Part shown: positions 27,746 to 37,114 of the stretch, piece after piece
Layout of the letters: each line of letters starts with the position of its first letter
Numbering within the stretch: position 1 is the first letter of the stretch
Assembly (NCBI RefSeq): GCF_000429445.1
Contig: NZ_AUBW01000005.1
Location: 62,001 to 126,000, forward strand
DNA length: 64,000 nucleotides
Direction of reading: 5' to 3'
Source of the DNA: Algoriphagus terrigena DSM 22685
GTDB taxonomy: Bacteria; Bacteroidota; Bacteroidia; Cytophagales; Cyclobacteriaceae
The notes under the pieces: model-generated
Seen by the model: the letters and a program-made list of their open reading frames with translations, nothing else
The model's database searches: none
What the model was told of the DNA's origin: nothing
Translations under genes and position numbers: made by a program

Positions 27746-28524
27746 TTTAGGACTTGGGTTTGGTTAGCAATTTTCTTGGCTCTGTCCTCCTCGCTTTTTG
27801 GATCTGAAATGATAATCTCTCCGCTGATTTTCCACTGGTTCAACTTCCGGAAGGCAAGCATATTTGAAGTCATGTCCAGCTTGTATTGCCACTTTTTAAG
27901 GACATCTCTCATTTCAAGCATGATTCTGTGATACATCAGAATTCTTTGCCCTCTTTCCATATCCAGGTTCTTGGCAAACTCATACCTCTCTGAAAGCGAA
28001 GCCATGTTGTCAACATACCATTGGTAAGCACCATGATCGGTCATGTAATTGATTTCTTCTGCCCGAACTCCCTGGAAAGCTGTGGCTTCAGGATCTTCCA
28101 AAGGCTTCAGCTCTCGCTTATAATAGAATTGGTAAAGAGGATCTGTTCCCGAAAAAGCGCCTGAAATGCGAGCCATCTCAGCTGTTGCAAGGTTCTTGAC
28201 AGTATCTGAGTGCTGCTTGTAGTAGTTGGAGGAAATCTGCATGGCCGCTGCCAACCCTAACCTTTGAGTTTGTTCTCCCCTTGGAGATAATGGCCTTCTG
28301 TCCAGATCCGGATAATTGGGATGCAATCCCCAGGTGGCATACCAAATTGGATTCGTCGGGATCCCAAGTATTCTCTTCGGTTCAGGATAGAATTTATCCT
28401 CATCCCATTGCTTAAAGACCATCCGTTCCTGCTGAGCTACAATAGCTTTATCATGGATGGGAGTCTGCCCGTAGCTTTGGATACAAACAGAAAAAAGGAT
28501 CAAAAATGAGAGAGTATGCTTCAT
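27742..28524 (-). CDS. Periplasmic conjugation-operon protein, 260 residues
   Basis: Signal peptide 'MKHTLSFLILFSVCIQSYGQ', then a helical, charged protein with a proline-rich stretch ('NPIWYATWGLHPNYPDLDRR'). Lies between the VirB5-like paralogues and traJ, overlapping both. No family name can be given with confidence. A periplasmic assembly factor is likely from context. Confidence 0.6.
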   Translation of the reverse strand: MKHTLSFLILFSVCIQSYGQTPIHDKAIVAQQERMVFKQWDEDKFYPEPKRILGIPTNPIWYATWGLHPNYPDLDRRPLSPRGEQTQRLGLAAAMQISSNYYKQHSDTVKNLATAEMARISGAFSGTDPLYQFYYKRELKPLEDPEATAFQGVRAEEINYMTDHGAYQWYVDNMASLSERYEFAKNLDMERGQRILMYHRIMLEMRDVLKKWQYKLDMTSNMLAFRKLNQWKISGEIIISDPKSEEDRAKKIANQTQVLK

Positions 28525-29183
28525 CGGGTAAGGATTTTCTGTTTGACGATGATTTCATTGATCAATCCTAAATCACGATTGATGTAAGCTTGGTAAGGAT
28601 TGAGGGATCGGATTATCCAGTTAGTCTTAGCCCAATAGATGCTGTTTTTTGCTGCAAGTACCAAGGCAAGAATTACCTGCAATTCCTTCTGGACTGTATT
28701 AAGCAGCTCGTCCCGGACATTGTAATTCATCAGGAGGTTATCCCCTTCCTTGAGAATAAGGGATGAAACGTCCGTGGCCAGGTTGAGACTTCTGTTTTTC
28801 GCCTGAACCGTGTACTCTTCCACAAAAAGAAAAAGGATGGGATTGTCGGCTGCCAACTGGAACGCCTCGGCGGAAATGGAACTGATATCCAAGACCGTCT
28901 CAACTATCATTCTTACCTGAATTGCGTTCTTGAACCCTTCATTAATTTGGGTCAGGGAGTTGACAATCATGGTTTGAACCAGTGCCAGGCTGGATGAATT
29001 GAGAATGATATCATCGGTGTTTTGCCTGATGATATCCAACGTTTGATGATACCCTATCTCGCTGGCATTCCTTACTGCAGCATTGGCATTGACTATCGAA
29101 AAATGTTCTTTGTCAAATACAACGGTCTGGGCGTAGGATTCAAAAGCCCAGAAACACATGAAAAGAAAAAAGAGATTCTTCAT
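28521..29183 (-). CDS. VirB5/TrbJ-like periplasmic protein, paralogue 3
   Basis: Signal peptide 'MKNLFFLFMCFWAFESYAQ', helical body with 'NPILFLFVEEYTVQAKNRSL' and the family C-terminus 'SLNPYQAYINRDLGLINEI'. It shares length and these landmarks with the next two genes, so the three are a tandem family. Positioned where Bacteroides elements carry TraI, a TrbJ-like protein. Its start overlaps the previous stop by 4 bases or fewer. Confidence 0.68.
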   Translation of the reverse strand: MKNLFFLFMCFWAFESYAQTVVFDKEHFSIVNANAAVRNASEIGYHQTLDIIRQNTDDIILNSSSLALVQTMIVNSLTQINEGFKNAIQVRMIVETVLDISSISAEAFQLAADNPILFLFVEEYTVQAKNRSLNLATDVSSLILKEGDNLLMNYNVRDELLNTVQKELQVILALVLAAKNSIYWAKTNWIIRSLNPYQAYINRDLGLINEIIVKQKILTR

Positions 29184-29833
29184 CGAGTCAGGGTTTTGGC
29201 GTTTTGAATGATTTCTTCTACCAAAGCCATTTCCGTTGCTACATACTGTAAGTATGGATTGACTCCCCGCTTCCTTTCGAGATGGTGTTGAAGTGATTTG
29301 GAAACGGTATAGGAAAGTCCGTTGATCTCCCTTAGTTCGTCCAGAATATGCTGGAAAAGGATTCTTCTTTCCGAAACTTTCATCTGGTTGACCACTCCGA
29401 TACTTGCCGAAAGCCCAAGGAGGTAATTCAACAGCGAGTAGGATCTTTCGACGAAAACCCGCTCAGACTCTACAGCAAAGAGCAATAATTCCGAATCTTG
29501 GCTACAGTAGAAAACGATTTGCTGTTGGTTATCAATAATAGAGTTGACCAATGGCTCAGCCGCAGCACCTATTCCAAAAGCATCGATAACTATGGAGAGT
29601 TTTGCAAATCGATCCTGAACGGCTCGGTATTTCTCCTTTACCGACTTGACCAAATTGTTATTGACCTCTTCATTAACCGAGTTTCTTCCTTGATTTTCCT
29701 TTGCCTCTTTTTGAAGGTTATATTCGGATTTAGATTCCTCGACTAGCTGGTGGAGAAGGGCCACATTGGTTTGGGCAAAATTCATCCCAATGGTTGCCAA
29801 CAAAACAAAAGGTAAAAGCCAAATTGATTTCAT
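29180..29833 (-). CDS. VirB5/TrbJ-like periplasmic protein, paralogue 2 (most divergent)
   Basis: Signal peptide 'MKSIWLLPFVLLATIGMNFAQ'. The C-terminus 'GVNPYLQYVATEMALVEEII' followed by QNAKTLTR aligns with the other two copies, as does 'SELLLFAVESERVFVERSYSL'. The N-terminal part is more charged and lacks the Thr/Ser-rich repeats of paralogue 1, suggesting specialisation. Periplasmic, likely a minor pilus or channel component. Confidence 0.66.
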   Translation of the reverse strand: MKSIWLLPFVLLATIGMNFAQTNVALLHQLVEESKSEYNLQKEAKENQGRNSVNEEVNNNLVKSVKEKYRAVQDRFAKLSIVIDAFGIGAAAEPLVNSIIDNQQQIVFYCSQDSELLLFAVESERVFVERSYSLLNYLLGLSASIGVVNQMKVSERRILFQHILDELREINGLSYTVSKSLQHHLERKRGVNPYLQYVATEMALVEEIIQNAKTLTR

Positions 29834-30501
29834 GGTTGCAGGGTTTTGGCTTTTCTGGCTATATCCTGAGCAAGCTGGATATCCATGTTGATGTAACCTT
29901 GAAAGGGATTTAAGGCCCTCACAAACCCTTTCATCTGAGCGAAATACATGGATCGATACATGCCATAAGTGTAGGATCGAAGGATGACCATCTCAGTCAA
30001 AATCTGATTGATCAGTTTTGACCTTTCTCCTGCATCCATGAGATTATTCTCTCCTCCCCTCAACACAAAAGACCTGACCTCCAAAGCCAAAGAAGTTGCC
30101 CTTTGCTGAAATAGGGTGGCATTCCGTTCGGCAAACAAGAGTAAAGCGGGATTCTCTCCGGCCAATTCCACCACTTGGCTGAGGTCACTTGAAATCCCGG
30201 TGGCTATTCGTGCGATTTCCTGCACATTGGAAAGATTGGTCAAAATCGAACTGACTTCAGAAAGCCCTTTATAGATTTTGTCCTGCATCGTGTTGACAAT
30301 GGTCAGGTTTCCGGTAATCGCCAGCTGACCCCTCTCAATCAAAGTCAACCTTTCATTGGTGGCATTAAGCTGGGAATTGATCACCGCAGAATGAGCAGCC
30401 GTTGCACCCGCTACCGCAGGATCCACATATACAGTCTGCCCAAAAGCATATCCCGAGAGGATCAGAAATACCAGTATGTTCAAACTTCTCATCTTAGTCA
30501 T
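29830..30501 (-). CDS. VirB5/TrbJ-like periplasmic protein, paralogue 1
   Basis: First of the tandem triplet after traG, 3 bases from it. Signal peptide ends near 'LSGYAFGQ', followed by 'TVYVDPAVAGATAAHSAVIN', which resembles the start of TraI/TrbJ proteins. Landmarks are 'NPALLLFAERNATLFQQRAT' and 'ALNPFQGYINMDIQLAQDI'. VirB5-type proteins sit at pilus tips; here the role is inferred. Confidence 0.7.
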   Translation of the reverse strand: MTKMRSLNILVFLILSGYAFGQTVYVDPAVAGATAAHSAVINSQLNATNERLTLIERGQLAITGNLTIVNTMQDKIYKGLSEVSSILTNLSNVQEIARIATGISSDLSQVVELAGENPALLLFAERNATLFQQRATSLALEVRSFVLRGGENNLMDAGERSKLINQILTEMVILRSYTYGMYRSMYFAQMKGFVRALNPFQGYINMDIQLAQDIARKAKTLQP

Positions 30502-30503
30502 GG

Positions 30504-32996
30504 TTAAAAAGTGGCAGCTAGTGTTTCTCTAATCGGAGCCCCTTGCTTGTTGACCTCCCCAAAAAACTCATGAAGGGAAAGCTCAGAAGCTTTGAAATCC
30601 TCGACAAAAGCGTCCAGTCCTTTTTCGTATCTTCCAAAGGCTTGGATATAGATTTCGATGGCTGATTTTTCGGGCTTTTCCGTGGTATAAGTCAGGTATT
30701 GGTACAAGGAAACTTCCACCCCATACACCTCACCGGCAGATCCTCTCCTGATATATACTTCCTTGAATCTTCCCCTCCCTTCCTGGTTATCCAGCTGATT
30801 GATCGTGAAAATCTTTTTCCTTTCATTTTCATTGATGGAAAGCAGAGAGGCGATTTGAGAATAATTGTCTTTGAACTTGGTCTGATCCAAAAGACAGATG
30901 GTATCTGAATTATTGACGATACTGTCTTTGACCACCGCATTTCCGATGATATCTCCCAGTTCTTGGGTTACCACTATGGCTTCACCCCAGAATTTTCGAA
31001 CGGTTTTATAGAGATATAAAATATAGCCTGCCATGAGTGGGGAGGCGATGGCCTTCCAAGCCTCTTCGATGATGAGCGCTTTCCGGTATTTGGTTCGGAA
31101 TCTCATTTTCTGGATGAAGACATCCATAATAATGAGTGTGACTATCGGAAAAAGTACCTTATGCTCCTTGATGCTGTCAATCTCAAAAACCACAAAAGAT
31201 TCGGTAAATAAAGACTGGTCCACTTTCTCATTGAGCAGATTTTCAAACTCTCCTCCCTTATAAAATTTCTTAAGCACGAAGCGGAATTCTTCAAGTTCAA
31301 ATCCAATGCTTTCACGGTCTTTGATTTCGGGGATTTTCTCCAGGGCGAATTCATAAAAGCTGTTGAAGCAAAGCCGGTCGATCGTACTTTCCTTGGAGAA
31401 AAAAGAGGAATAGTAGGCCGAAATCGTACTGGAAATAACATCAGCTTCAACCTGAGAAACTGTTCCTTCCGCTGTCTTCCACAAAAGGGAAATCAGGGTC
31501 AGGAGATAGTCTTTCTTCTCGATGTTATACTCTTCTTCAGTAATGGAAAAAGGGTTGGTGGTTATTGGCTTTTCCTCGGTGTAAGTGATGTATTTCCCTT
31601 GGTAGTATTGGCAAAGTCCGGAATACGAGTGGCCGGTATCGACAATGACCACATCCATCAGCCATTTCGGATTGGGTCGCTTATTCCACATGCAATACTG
31701 CTCGATCAGCGCATTCATAAAGAATGATTTCCCCGAACCGGAAGGTCCCAATACGAACTTGTTTCGATTGTTGATTCTGTTGGTTTGCATTGGCAAATCA
31801 GCCGGATCAATCTTCAAAGGGATTCCTTGCCTATCCGTAAATCGGATCTGGAAACCGCTTTTCTCATCCTTGTTCAGTGACTCCTTCAAGAAAAAACATA
31901 ATGCACCATCAGAGGTGGTTAGGAAGTAATCATAAACTTTCAACTCAGCGGTATTGCAGGGAAGTAGAGTCCTGAAAAGCTCCAATTGGTTATAGGAATT
32001 CTTGTTTGCTACAATGCCTTGTTGGAAAAGCGAGGATTCCACATAATTACAAGCTCCTTGGATGTGTTCCTTCTTGGCAGAAACGACCACATTGAAGTGG
32101 CAATTGACCAAAAGTTGGTTATGCCTGGCCACGTCTTCCAATAACCTGTCAATATCTTCGACGCAAATATTATTGGCTGGATCGGGTATCCCGGAATGCC
32201 GCTTTCGCTTCAATTCAAGCTTGGTCAGCGTGGATCTCTGCTCAATAATTTCAATGACCTGGTTGTAAACTATGGTTTGGAAATTAGGGACAACGAAAAG
32301 GAAGGCCATATTATCTACCGGAAACCCTTTAAGGCTATCCTTGTCGTTACGCTCCAAATGGGTGGTTACTTTTTCCGGAAGTTCTACTTTGTCGGTATCA
32401 ACCAAGGTGATCGACCGAAATGCTCTTTCTCCACTTTCCACTTGGCTTTCTTCGGCAAGTAGATTGTCCAGTACAATCTCTTCCTCATGGAAGTTCATAC
32501 TGAGAATTCGTTTCACATATCGGTCAGTCTCAATTCTTGAGAGTGATTCCGCCTTAATTCCTGCACGTTCAAAAAGGTCGGTAACCTTACCAAGTGTCTG
32601 GATAAAATCAACCACTGACTTTTGATTGTACCTGCCTTTTGCCCGTTTGGTAATTACCAAAAATGTCTTCAGCGAAGTATATTGACGCCCTTGGAAATGA
32701 TCATCATACTTTTGCTGTAGGTATTCTTTTGAAAATTTTTGGCTGTAGGTTTTTCTTGAAAAAATGTCCTGTTTTTGGATCAAATGCCCTTCTCCAAGTA
32801 TTTTGATCAGGTTGGTGTATAGCTGGTGAAAGGAATCGTATTTGGATGAATCGGCCGAATACTGCAATACTGGATTTTCCAATTTAAGAATAACACCAAA
32901 ATCGCCCTTGAGATTGAATAGACAATGAAACCCATGGATCTGATCTTCAACCCCCAAGTAGGGCAGCTTAAATTCATTCCTTTTTTTCCTGAACAT
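30504..32996 (-). CDS. traG: Conjugation ATPase TraG (VirB4-like)
   Basis: 830 residues with Walker A 'LGPSGSGKSFFMNALIEQY' near residue 420 and Walker B 'ALIIEEAWKAIASP' near 640, typical of VirB4. It powers assembly and transport from the cytoplasmic face of the inner membrane. The C-terminus contains 'YTTEKPEKSAIEIY', characteristic of Bacteroidetes TraG. It follows traF by 2 bases. Confidence 0.93.
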   Translation of the reverse strand: MFRKKRNEFKLPYLGVEDQIHGFHCLFNLKGDFGVILKLENPVLQYSADSSKYDSFHQLYTNLIKILGEGHLIQKQDIFSRKTYSQKFSKEYLQQKYDDHFQGRQYTSLKTFLVITKRAKGRYNQKSVVDFIQTLGKVTDLFERAGIKAESLSRIETDRYVKRILSMNFHEEEIVLDNLLAEESQVESGERAFRSITLVDTDKVELPEKVTTHLERNDKDSLKGFPVDNMAFLFVVPNFQTIVYNQVIEIIEQRSTLTKLELKRKRHSGIPDPANNICVEDIDRLLEDVARHNQLLVNCHFNVVVSAKKEHIQGACNYVESSLFQQGIVANKNSYNQLELFRTLLPCNTAELKVYDYFLTTSDGALCFFLKESLNKDEKSGFQIRFTDRQGIPLKIDPADLPMQTNRINNRNKFVLGPSGSGKSFFMNALIEQYCMWNKRPNPKWLMDVVIVDTGHSYSGLCQYYQGKYITYTEEKPITTNPFSITEEEYNIEKKDYLLTLISLLWKTAEGTVSQVEADVISSTISAYYSSFFSKESTIDRLCFNSFYEFALEKIPEIKDRESIGFELEEFRFVLKKFYKGGEFENLLNEKVDQSLFTESFVVFEIDSIKEHKVLFPIVTLIIMDVFIQKMRFRTKYRKALIIEEAWKAIASPLMAGYILYLYKTVRKFWGEAIVVTQELGDIIGNAVVKDSIVNNSDTICLLDQTKFKDNYSQIASLLSINENERKKIFTINQLDNQEGRGRFKEVYIRRGSAGEVYGVEVSLYQYLTYTTEKPEKSAIEIYIQAFGRYEKGLDAFVEDFKASELSLHEFFGEVNKQGAPIRETLAATF

Positions 32997-32998
32997 GA

Positions 32999-33280
32999 TT
33001 ATTTAGATTTTAAGGATGTGGCGATCTGAAACACTCCTATGTACCTTGTTTTGCTATGCAGGCCTTTTTTCTGTTGCTGAGAAGTGATGAGTAGTCCGGT
33101 TGTCATCACTGATATTGTGATTACACCGCCTAAAACCATGCTGGTTAAGCTTCCAATCAATCCTCCCGAGACGACACCAATGACAAGTGAGGCGACTCCC
33201 CAGCCGATAAACTTTCCCTGAAAACCCCGATAAATAAGAGGCTTCTGAAGCCCCTTATAGATCGGAAATTGTTTAGCCAT
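32999..33280 (-). CDS. traF: Conjugation protein TraF (DUF4133, VirB3-like)
   Basis: 93 residues beginning 'MAKQFPIYKGLQKPLIYRGF', with two membrane segments and a glycine-rich turn ('GVVSGGLIGSL'). Size, sequence and position before traG match TraF, the VirB3 equivalent. Its start overlaps the traE stop by one base. Confidence 0.88.
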   Translation of the reverse strand: MAKQFPIYKGLQKPLIYRGFQGKFIGWGVASLVIGVVSGGLIGSLTSMVLGGVITISVMTTGLLITSQQQKKGLHSKTRYIGVFQIATSLKSK

Positions 33281-33585
33281 TAGACACCGAAAAAAGCTTT
33301 GATGATCACACTTACTAGGACTAGAAACAGGCAGGAACCTCCCCAGCCCATCAATTCTTTATTGATATCCTGATCTCCTGAATTCCACTTGATGTAAACT
33401 CTCACACCTCCAATGAGCCCGACCACGGCTCCAATTACTAGACAAAGGCTTGCCACTGGATCGACATAGCCGAGTAGTGAAGATTCAGCCGCCGTGATTC
33501 CTGCGACACCTTGAGCTTTGGCGGATATTGTTGCAAGCGTCATTACAAATGCGCTTGCTAGGATTTTTTTGGTTCTGTTGAACAT
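33280..33585 (-). CDS. traE: Conjugation protein TraE (DUF4134), copy 2
   Basis: 101 residues with a signal peptide ending near 'ISAKAQ', then two hydrophobic helices around 'LIGGVRVYIKWNSGDQDINK'. Matches DUF4134/TraE, the VirB2-like pilin family. It is the second of two neighbouring TraE-type genes. Confidence 0.85.
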   Translation of the reverse strand: MFNRTKKILASAFVMTLATISAKAQGVAGITAAESSLLGYVDPVASLCLVIGAVVGLIGGVRVYIKWNSGDQDINKELMGWGGSCLFLVLVSVIIKAFFGV

Positions 33586-33645
33586 GACTTTTGTGGTTTT
33601 GGTAAGAAAATATTTGACTAACTATATATGATTGGATTTATAGTC

Positions 33646-33975
33646 TCATGTGAGAGGAACTCCGAAAAGGCCGCTGAGAAAAAAGCCTATGATTGACAGG
33701 AATAGACAGGCGCTAAACCAGCTTATTACCTGAATATCTATATGATGCTTTCCCATCTGCCAATTATTGTAGACTCGAAGCCCACCCAATATTCCCGAGA
33801 CAGCACCAATGACAAATGACAGTTGGGAGAGAGCGACATAGATCCTTTCCATATCTGATTCTACCTCATTAAATTCTGTTACTCCAGGAGGGGATTGGCC
33901 ATAGGCCTCAGATCCCGACAAAAAGAAAAAGAGGGAAAGGATAGCGCATAGGGTTAATCGATGAAATACCTTCAT
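33646..33975 (-). CDS. TraE-like protein (DUF4134), copy 1
   Basis: 109 residues with signal peptide 'LILF'-type N-terminus ('ILSLFFFLSGSEAYGQ') and the paired helices around 'LGGLRVYNNWQMGKHHIDI'. It clearly parallels copy 2 but is diverged. Two pilin-like subunits may form a mixed pilus, or one may be an accessory subunit. Confidence 0.75.
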   Translation of the reverse strand: MKVFHRLTLCAILSLFFFLSGSEAYGQSPPGVTEFNEVESDMERIYVALSQLSFVIGAVSGILGGLRVYNNWQMGKHHIDIQVISWFSACLFLSIIGFFLSGLFGVPLT

Positions 33976-34364
33976 GAGAACACGACTTTCTTTTTCATTT
34001 CGATAGTGCCTTCCTTGGCGAGCACAAAGAGGGAATTGAGGGTGGTCACTCCTCCCGTAGATTTGACAGGGCTGGGATCATTGATTTTAAATTCGACATC
34101 CTCTGAATCCTCATCGCTGTTGCCCCATATTTCAGTCTGGGAAGCCGATTCTATTTTGGGCTTCACAGGATCAACCATTGGATCATTATCCTCAATCACC
34201 ATCGGACTTTCGTCAAACTCGTTTAGATCGGTTTGGAAAGTGTAGGCATTCCCTGCTGACATTTCTGAAAGTTGCGGTTTGCGCAAAACATCGAAGACGA
34301 CATTTACAGCGTAGTACACCACATAGAAAAGGGATAGGTATTGAAAGAAGTCTGTCCAAGTCAT
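33972..34364 (-). CDS. Small membrane protein of the transfer operon
   Basis: I use the start 'MTWTDFFQYLSLFYVVYYAV' at 34,364 because it overlaps the preceding stop in an ATGA arrangement; a longer frame from 34,436 is less likely. One membrane segment near residues 5-25, then an acidic, disordered tail rich in D/E/S ('DNDPMVDPVKPK'). It lies in the place of TraD of Bacteroides elements. Function unknown. Confidence 0.6.
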   Translation of the reverse strand: MTWTDFFQYLSLFYVVYYAVNVVFDVLRKPQLSEMSAGNAYTFQTDLNEFDESPMVIEDNDPMVDPVKPKIESASQTEIWGNSDEDSEDVEFKINDPSPVKSTGGVTTLNSLFVLAKEGTIEMKKKVVFS

Positions 34365-34711
34365 AGCTTTATCTTTCGGTGTGATTGTTTGATTTCTTTG
34401 ATCAATTCCGGATTTTCCTTCAAAAACTCCCAGCACAAAAAATTTACAAAGGAGGTCACATCCACTCGAAAAGTGGGATTCAATAACTTCAAGACCTTTT
34501 CGGTCCTGGAATCCATTCGGATCAATCTTTTGGTTTCTCCCTTCACTTTAAATTTTCTCATGCTTTCCAAAAGGCTGTTGATATCTGATTCTTCCTTGGC
34601 GACACTTTCATTTTCTTGAGAGTCTGAAGGCACCATATCTTGGTTTCCACTGATAGCCATCTCCCCTCGAACTCCTTGCACCAGCTTATTTATGTAGTCT
34701 CCGCTTCCCAT
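34361..34711 (-). CDS. DUF3408-like conjugation operon protein (TraB/TraC position)
   Basis: 116 residues. The C-terminal part 'DVTSFVNFLCWEFLKENPEL' and the preceding 'RIDRMDSRTEKVLKLLNP'-like region ('RLIRMDSRTEKVLKLLNP') resemble the ribbon-helix-helix-like DUF3408 domain. The N-terminus is disordered. It follows the ParA protein, as in other Bacteroidetes transfer operons, and may be its partner. Confidence 0.6.
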   Translation of the reverse strand: MGSGDYINKLVQGVRGEMAISGNQDMVPSDSQENESVAKEESDINSLLESMRKFKVKGETKRLIRMDSRTEKVLKLLNPTFRVDVTSFVNFLCWEFLKENPELIKEIKQSHRKIKL

Positions 34712-35340
34712 GTGGATTCTGTTTCTATATGGTCATCAAAAAGTTTATTGAAAATTGGATCCAGAATTGGGACCAGAGTTTCAGGGGTGTAGGAGGTCGT
34801 CAGCCTCTGAAAATCAATTCTGTCAGATACCGGTGAGGATAGTTCCCCAAATTGACCCAATGCCTGGTTGACGCTTTCCAGCGTTTCGTATTTGACAGAC
34901 GACTTGACTCGATTGGGAATCAAGATGATCTTGCTCGATGGATTCACCTTTTTGACCACATAGCAAAATTCAAAAGTGCTGGTCACGCTATATTCATCGT
35001 AGCAAAAAGGGCACATGATCAATTCAGCCTCTTTAAAAACTTGGATCAGATTATCGTCATCCATTTTCCCCGCAAGGTCTATGACGGTCAGCTGCGACGG
35101 ATCTTGATTCGCCTTTTTTTGGATGGACTTAAATCCCGGAATGTTCGCAAGCTCGACCTCATATAGCTTTTCATTTTCTAGCAGATCCGAATTGAGGTAT
35201 TTGTTGTACAAGGACTGCTGAAAGTCCATGTCAAAAACCTTCACCTTTCTTTTCCTTTTCTGGACGGCAAAATTTGAAAACAGAACCGCAAGGGTACTTT
35301 TTCCCACTCCGCCTTTTTGGTTTGCGAATAGAATGATCAT
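34690..35340 (-). CDS. traA: ParA-family ATPase (TraA)
   Basis: The correct start is 'MIILFANQKGGVGKSTLAVLF' at 35,340; the longer frame would overlap the relaxase. The deviant Walker A 'KGGVGKST' is complete. 'VIDLAGKMDD' corresponds to the Walker A' region. TraA proteins in this element type are encoded first in the tra operon and are thought to help organise or partition the element. It sits 10 bases after mobB. Confidence 0.82.
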   Translation of the reverse strand: MIILFANQKGGVGKSTLAVLFSNFAVQKRKRKVKVFDMDFQQSLYNKYLNSDLLENEKLYEVELANIPGFKSIQKKANQDPSQLTVIDLAGKMDDDNLIQVFKEAELIMCPFCYDEYSVTSTFEFCYVVKKVNPSSKIILIPNRVKSSVKYETLESVNQALGQFGELSSPVSDRIDFQRLTTSYTPETLVPILDPIFNKLFDDHIETESTWEAETT

Positions 35341-35350
35341 GGCTAACCCT

Positions 35351-36679
35351 TTATCTCGTGATTTCATTGTCTCCCTTGCGTTTTTTGCTTCTTTTCCTGC
35401 CGTGCACCGCTTCATCATCGATGTCATTGGCAATATTTAGTACAGGAACCAGGTCAAAAATCTCATGACTCTGTACCCCTTTATCGGTTTCGCTTTCTTG
35501 GAAGTACTGCCTTAATGCCAGCTGCTGCTCGGGAGAAAGAATGTCGCTGGCGGCGATATCTCCTTGGACTGTTTTCAGATAAGGACTCCCCTCCCTATTC
35601 TCCACCTTCAATGAATGGTGCTCCAAGCCTTGGCGAATAGTCGAGAAATCATTGAGCGCTGATTGCAGTTTCACTTTTGCCTCGATCAAATCGACGGGCT
35701 TCTCCTTGCTTGACTTCTGTGATTGATAGAATTTTTTTTCGCCTTCCTGTTCAAAAAATCGCTGGATTGGAAATACTTCGCTGCCTTTTAAAATGACCTT
35801 GTTGGCATTATCAATCAGAGAATAACCATAGGGCCTTTTTTCATCTTTCCCATGGAACACAAGCTGAACCCCAAATTTGTCCTTTATAAAATCAGCGAGA
35901 TCCGAGCGATACCCAGTTTGTTTTCCTTTTTTGCCGCCGTGTGTAGGTTCAAAAAGACAAGTGGGTTTGGTTTGGTAAACCTTGGAATACCTATCCAGAA
36001 TCGCCTTCAGCTGCTTTGCGCGGTCCTTATCCAATTGATAGGACTGTATCTTTTGGTTGAATTCTGAAATAGGAATCTGACCTTGAATTGAACCATACTT
36101 AATCAATTCGATCTGCTCACCTTTTTCCCTCACTTTGAATCCCAAATTTTCGAGGATCATGAATCCTTGAGCTTTGGTACTGAAGCTAAATTCCATCAAC
36201 CTATCAGCAGCCTTCACCGCTTCATGCTTTGGATTCAGTCTCATGATTTCATTGATCGCTTCTTGAGCTCTCAGTTTTTCAAAAGAATCGTTGATCTTCT
36301 TTCCTTCCTTATCAATTCTTGAGGAAACAATATGAACATGATTGTTTGCGGTGTCCTTGTGAAAAACAATCAGGAAAGGATTGCTTCCATATCCCATTTT
36401 GTCGATCCACTCATGGGCTATATCAGTCAGCTGCTCCTTGGAATATTCACGGCCCTTGCAACTGATCACCGCATGAAATTGCTTGTCCTTAACAATGGAA
36501 TTTCTGTTGGAATGTGCCGTCAGATAGTTTTTTACTTCTGATGGCGTCACTCCTTTAGAATCCTGTAAGTACCCAAAATTCCGCAATCGAGTTAGCTCAC
36601 CCTTTCCGTTATTGGTCTTGTCGGTGTTGTAGTCGACCCCGTTAAATGTGCTTGTACTGGATAGAATCTTAGCCCTCAT
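35351..36679 (-). CDS. mobB: Relaxase/mobilisation nuclease MobB
   Basis: 442 residues with the three-histidine metal site 'FHKDTANNHVHIVSSR' (H107, H114, H116), and a candidate nucleophile at Y17 ('GVDYNTDK'). It would nick oriT, bind covalently to the 5' end and be carried into the recipient. It overlaps mobA by four bases. The C-terminal half is helical and charged, without a recognised fused domain. Confidence 0.88.
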   Translation of the reverse strand: MRAKILSSTSTFNGVDYNTDKTNNGKGELTRLRNFGYLQDSKGVTPSEVKNYLTAHSNRNSIVKDKQFHAVISCKGREYSKEQLTDIAHEWIDKMGYGSNPFLIVFHKDTANNHVHIVSSRIDKEGKKINDSFEKLRAQEAINEIMRLNPKHEAVKAADRLMEFSFSTKAQGFMILENLGFKVREKGEQIELIKYGSIQGQIPISEFNQKIQSYQLDKDRAKQLKAILDRYSKVYQTKPTCLFEPTHGGKKGKQTGYRSDLADFIKDKFGVQLVFHGKDEKRPYGYSLIDNANKVILKGSEVFPIQRFFEQEGEKKFYQSQKSSKEKPVDLIEAKVKLQSALNDFSTIRQGLEHHSLKVENREGSPYLKTVQGDIAASDILSPEQQLALRQYFQESETDKGVQSHEIFDLVPVLNIANDIDDEAVHGRKRSKKRKGDNEITR

Positions 36680-37041
36680 TTGATAATCTGATATATCTGT
36701 TTTAAAACCTTATTCATGAAGTCCCGGTATTCCAGATGCTTTGTCATCAATACCTTATGATCTCGAAATACCTGGGGAGAAATCCTGTCTCTGTAGGTAT
36801 TGGCATGTTTCGCCAATTGGTTGATGTTGTTGTTCACCCTAGCTTGCTCTGAAACAATTTTTTCTATCGCATTTAGGATTCCGGTGGTGTCAATGATCTT
36901 TGCTTCTGCACCATTGAGTAACCTTCTGACCAGCGCGCTTCTTGAGATGTTAAGCCGTTTAGATTCAGCTATTATTTGAGCTTCTTGGGTCGGATGAATC
37001 CTAAAAGCGACCAATTTCAAATTGGAAGCATTGTCTTTCAT
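36676..37041 (-). CDS. mobA: Relaxosome accessory protein MobA (MobC/ribbon-helix-helix family)
   Basis: I prefer the start 'MKDNASNLKLVAFRIHPTQE'; an upstream start at 37,104 is possible. The N-terminal half looks like a ribbon-helix-helix ('HPTQEAQIIAESKRLNISRS'), and 'VNNNINQLAKHANTYRDR' is a hallmark of relaxosome accessory proteins. It would bind near oriT and help the relaxase to nick. Directly downstream of the oriT candidate. Confidence 0.82.
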   Translation of the reverse strand: MKDNASNLKLVAFRIHPTQEAQIIAESKRLNISRSALVRRLLNGAEAKIIDTTGILNAIEKIVSEQARVNNNINQLAKHANTYRDRISPQVFRDHKVLMTKHLEYRDFMNKVLKQIYQIIK

Positions 37042-37114
37042 CGATCTGAATTTTGAGCAAATAATCAGATCGGCTGGGTGAAAAAAATACCTAGAACTGC
37101 GCAAAAACGAAAAA

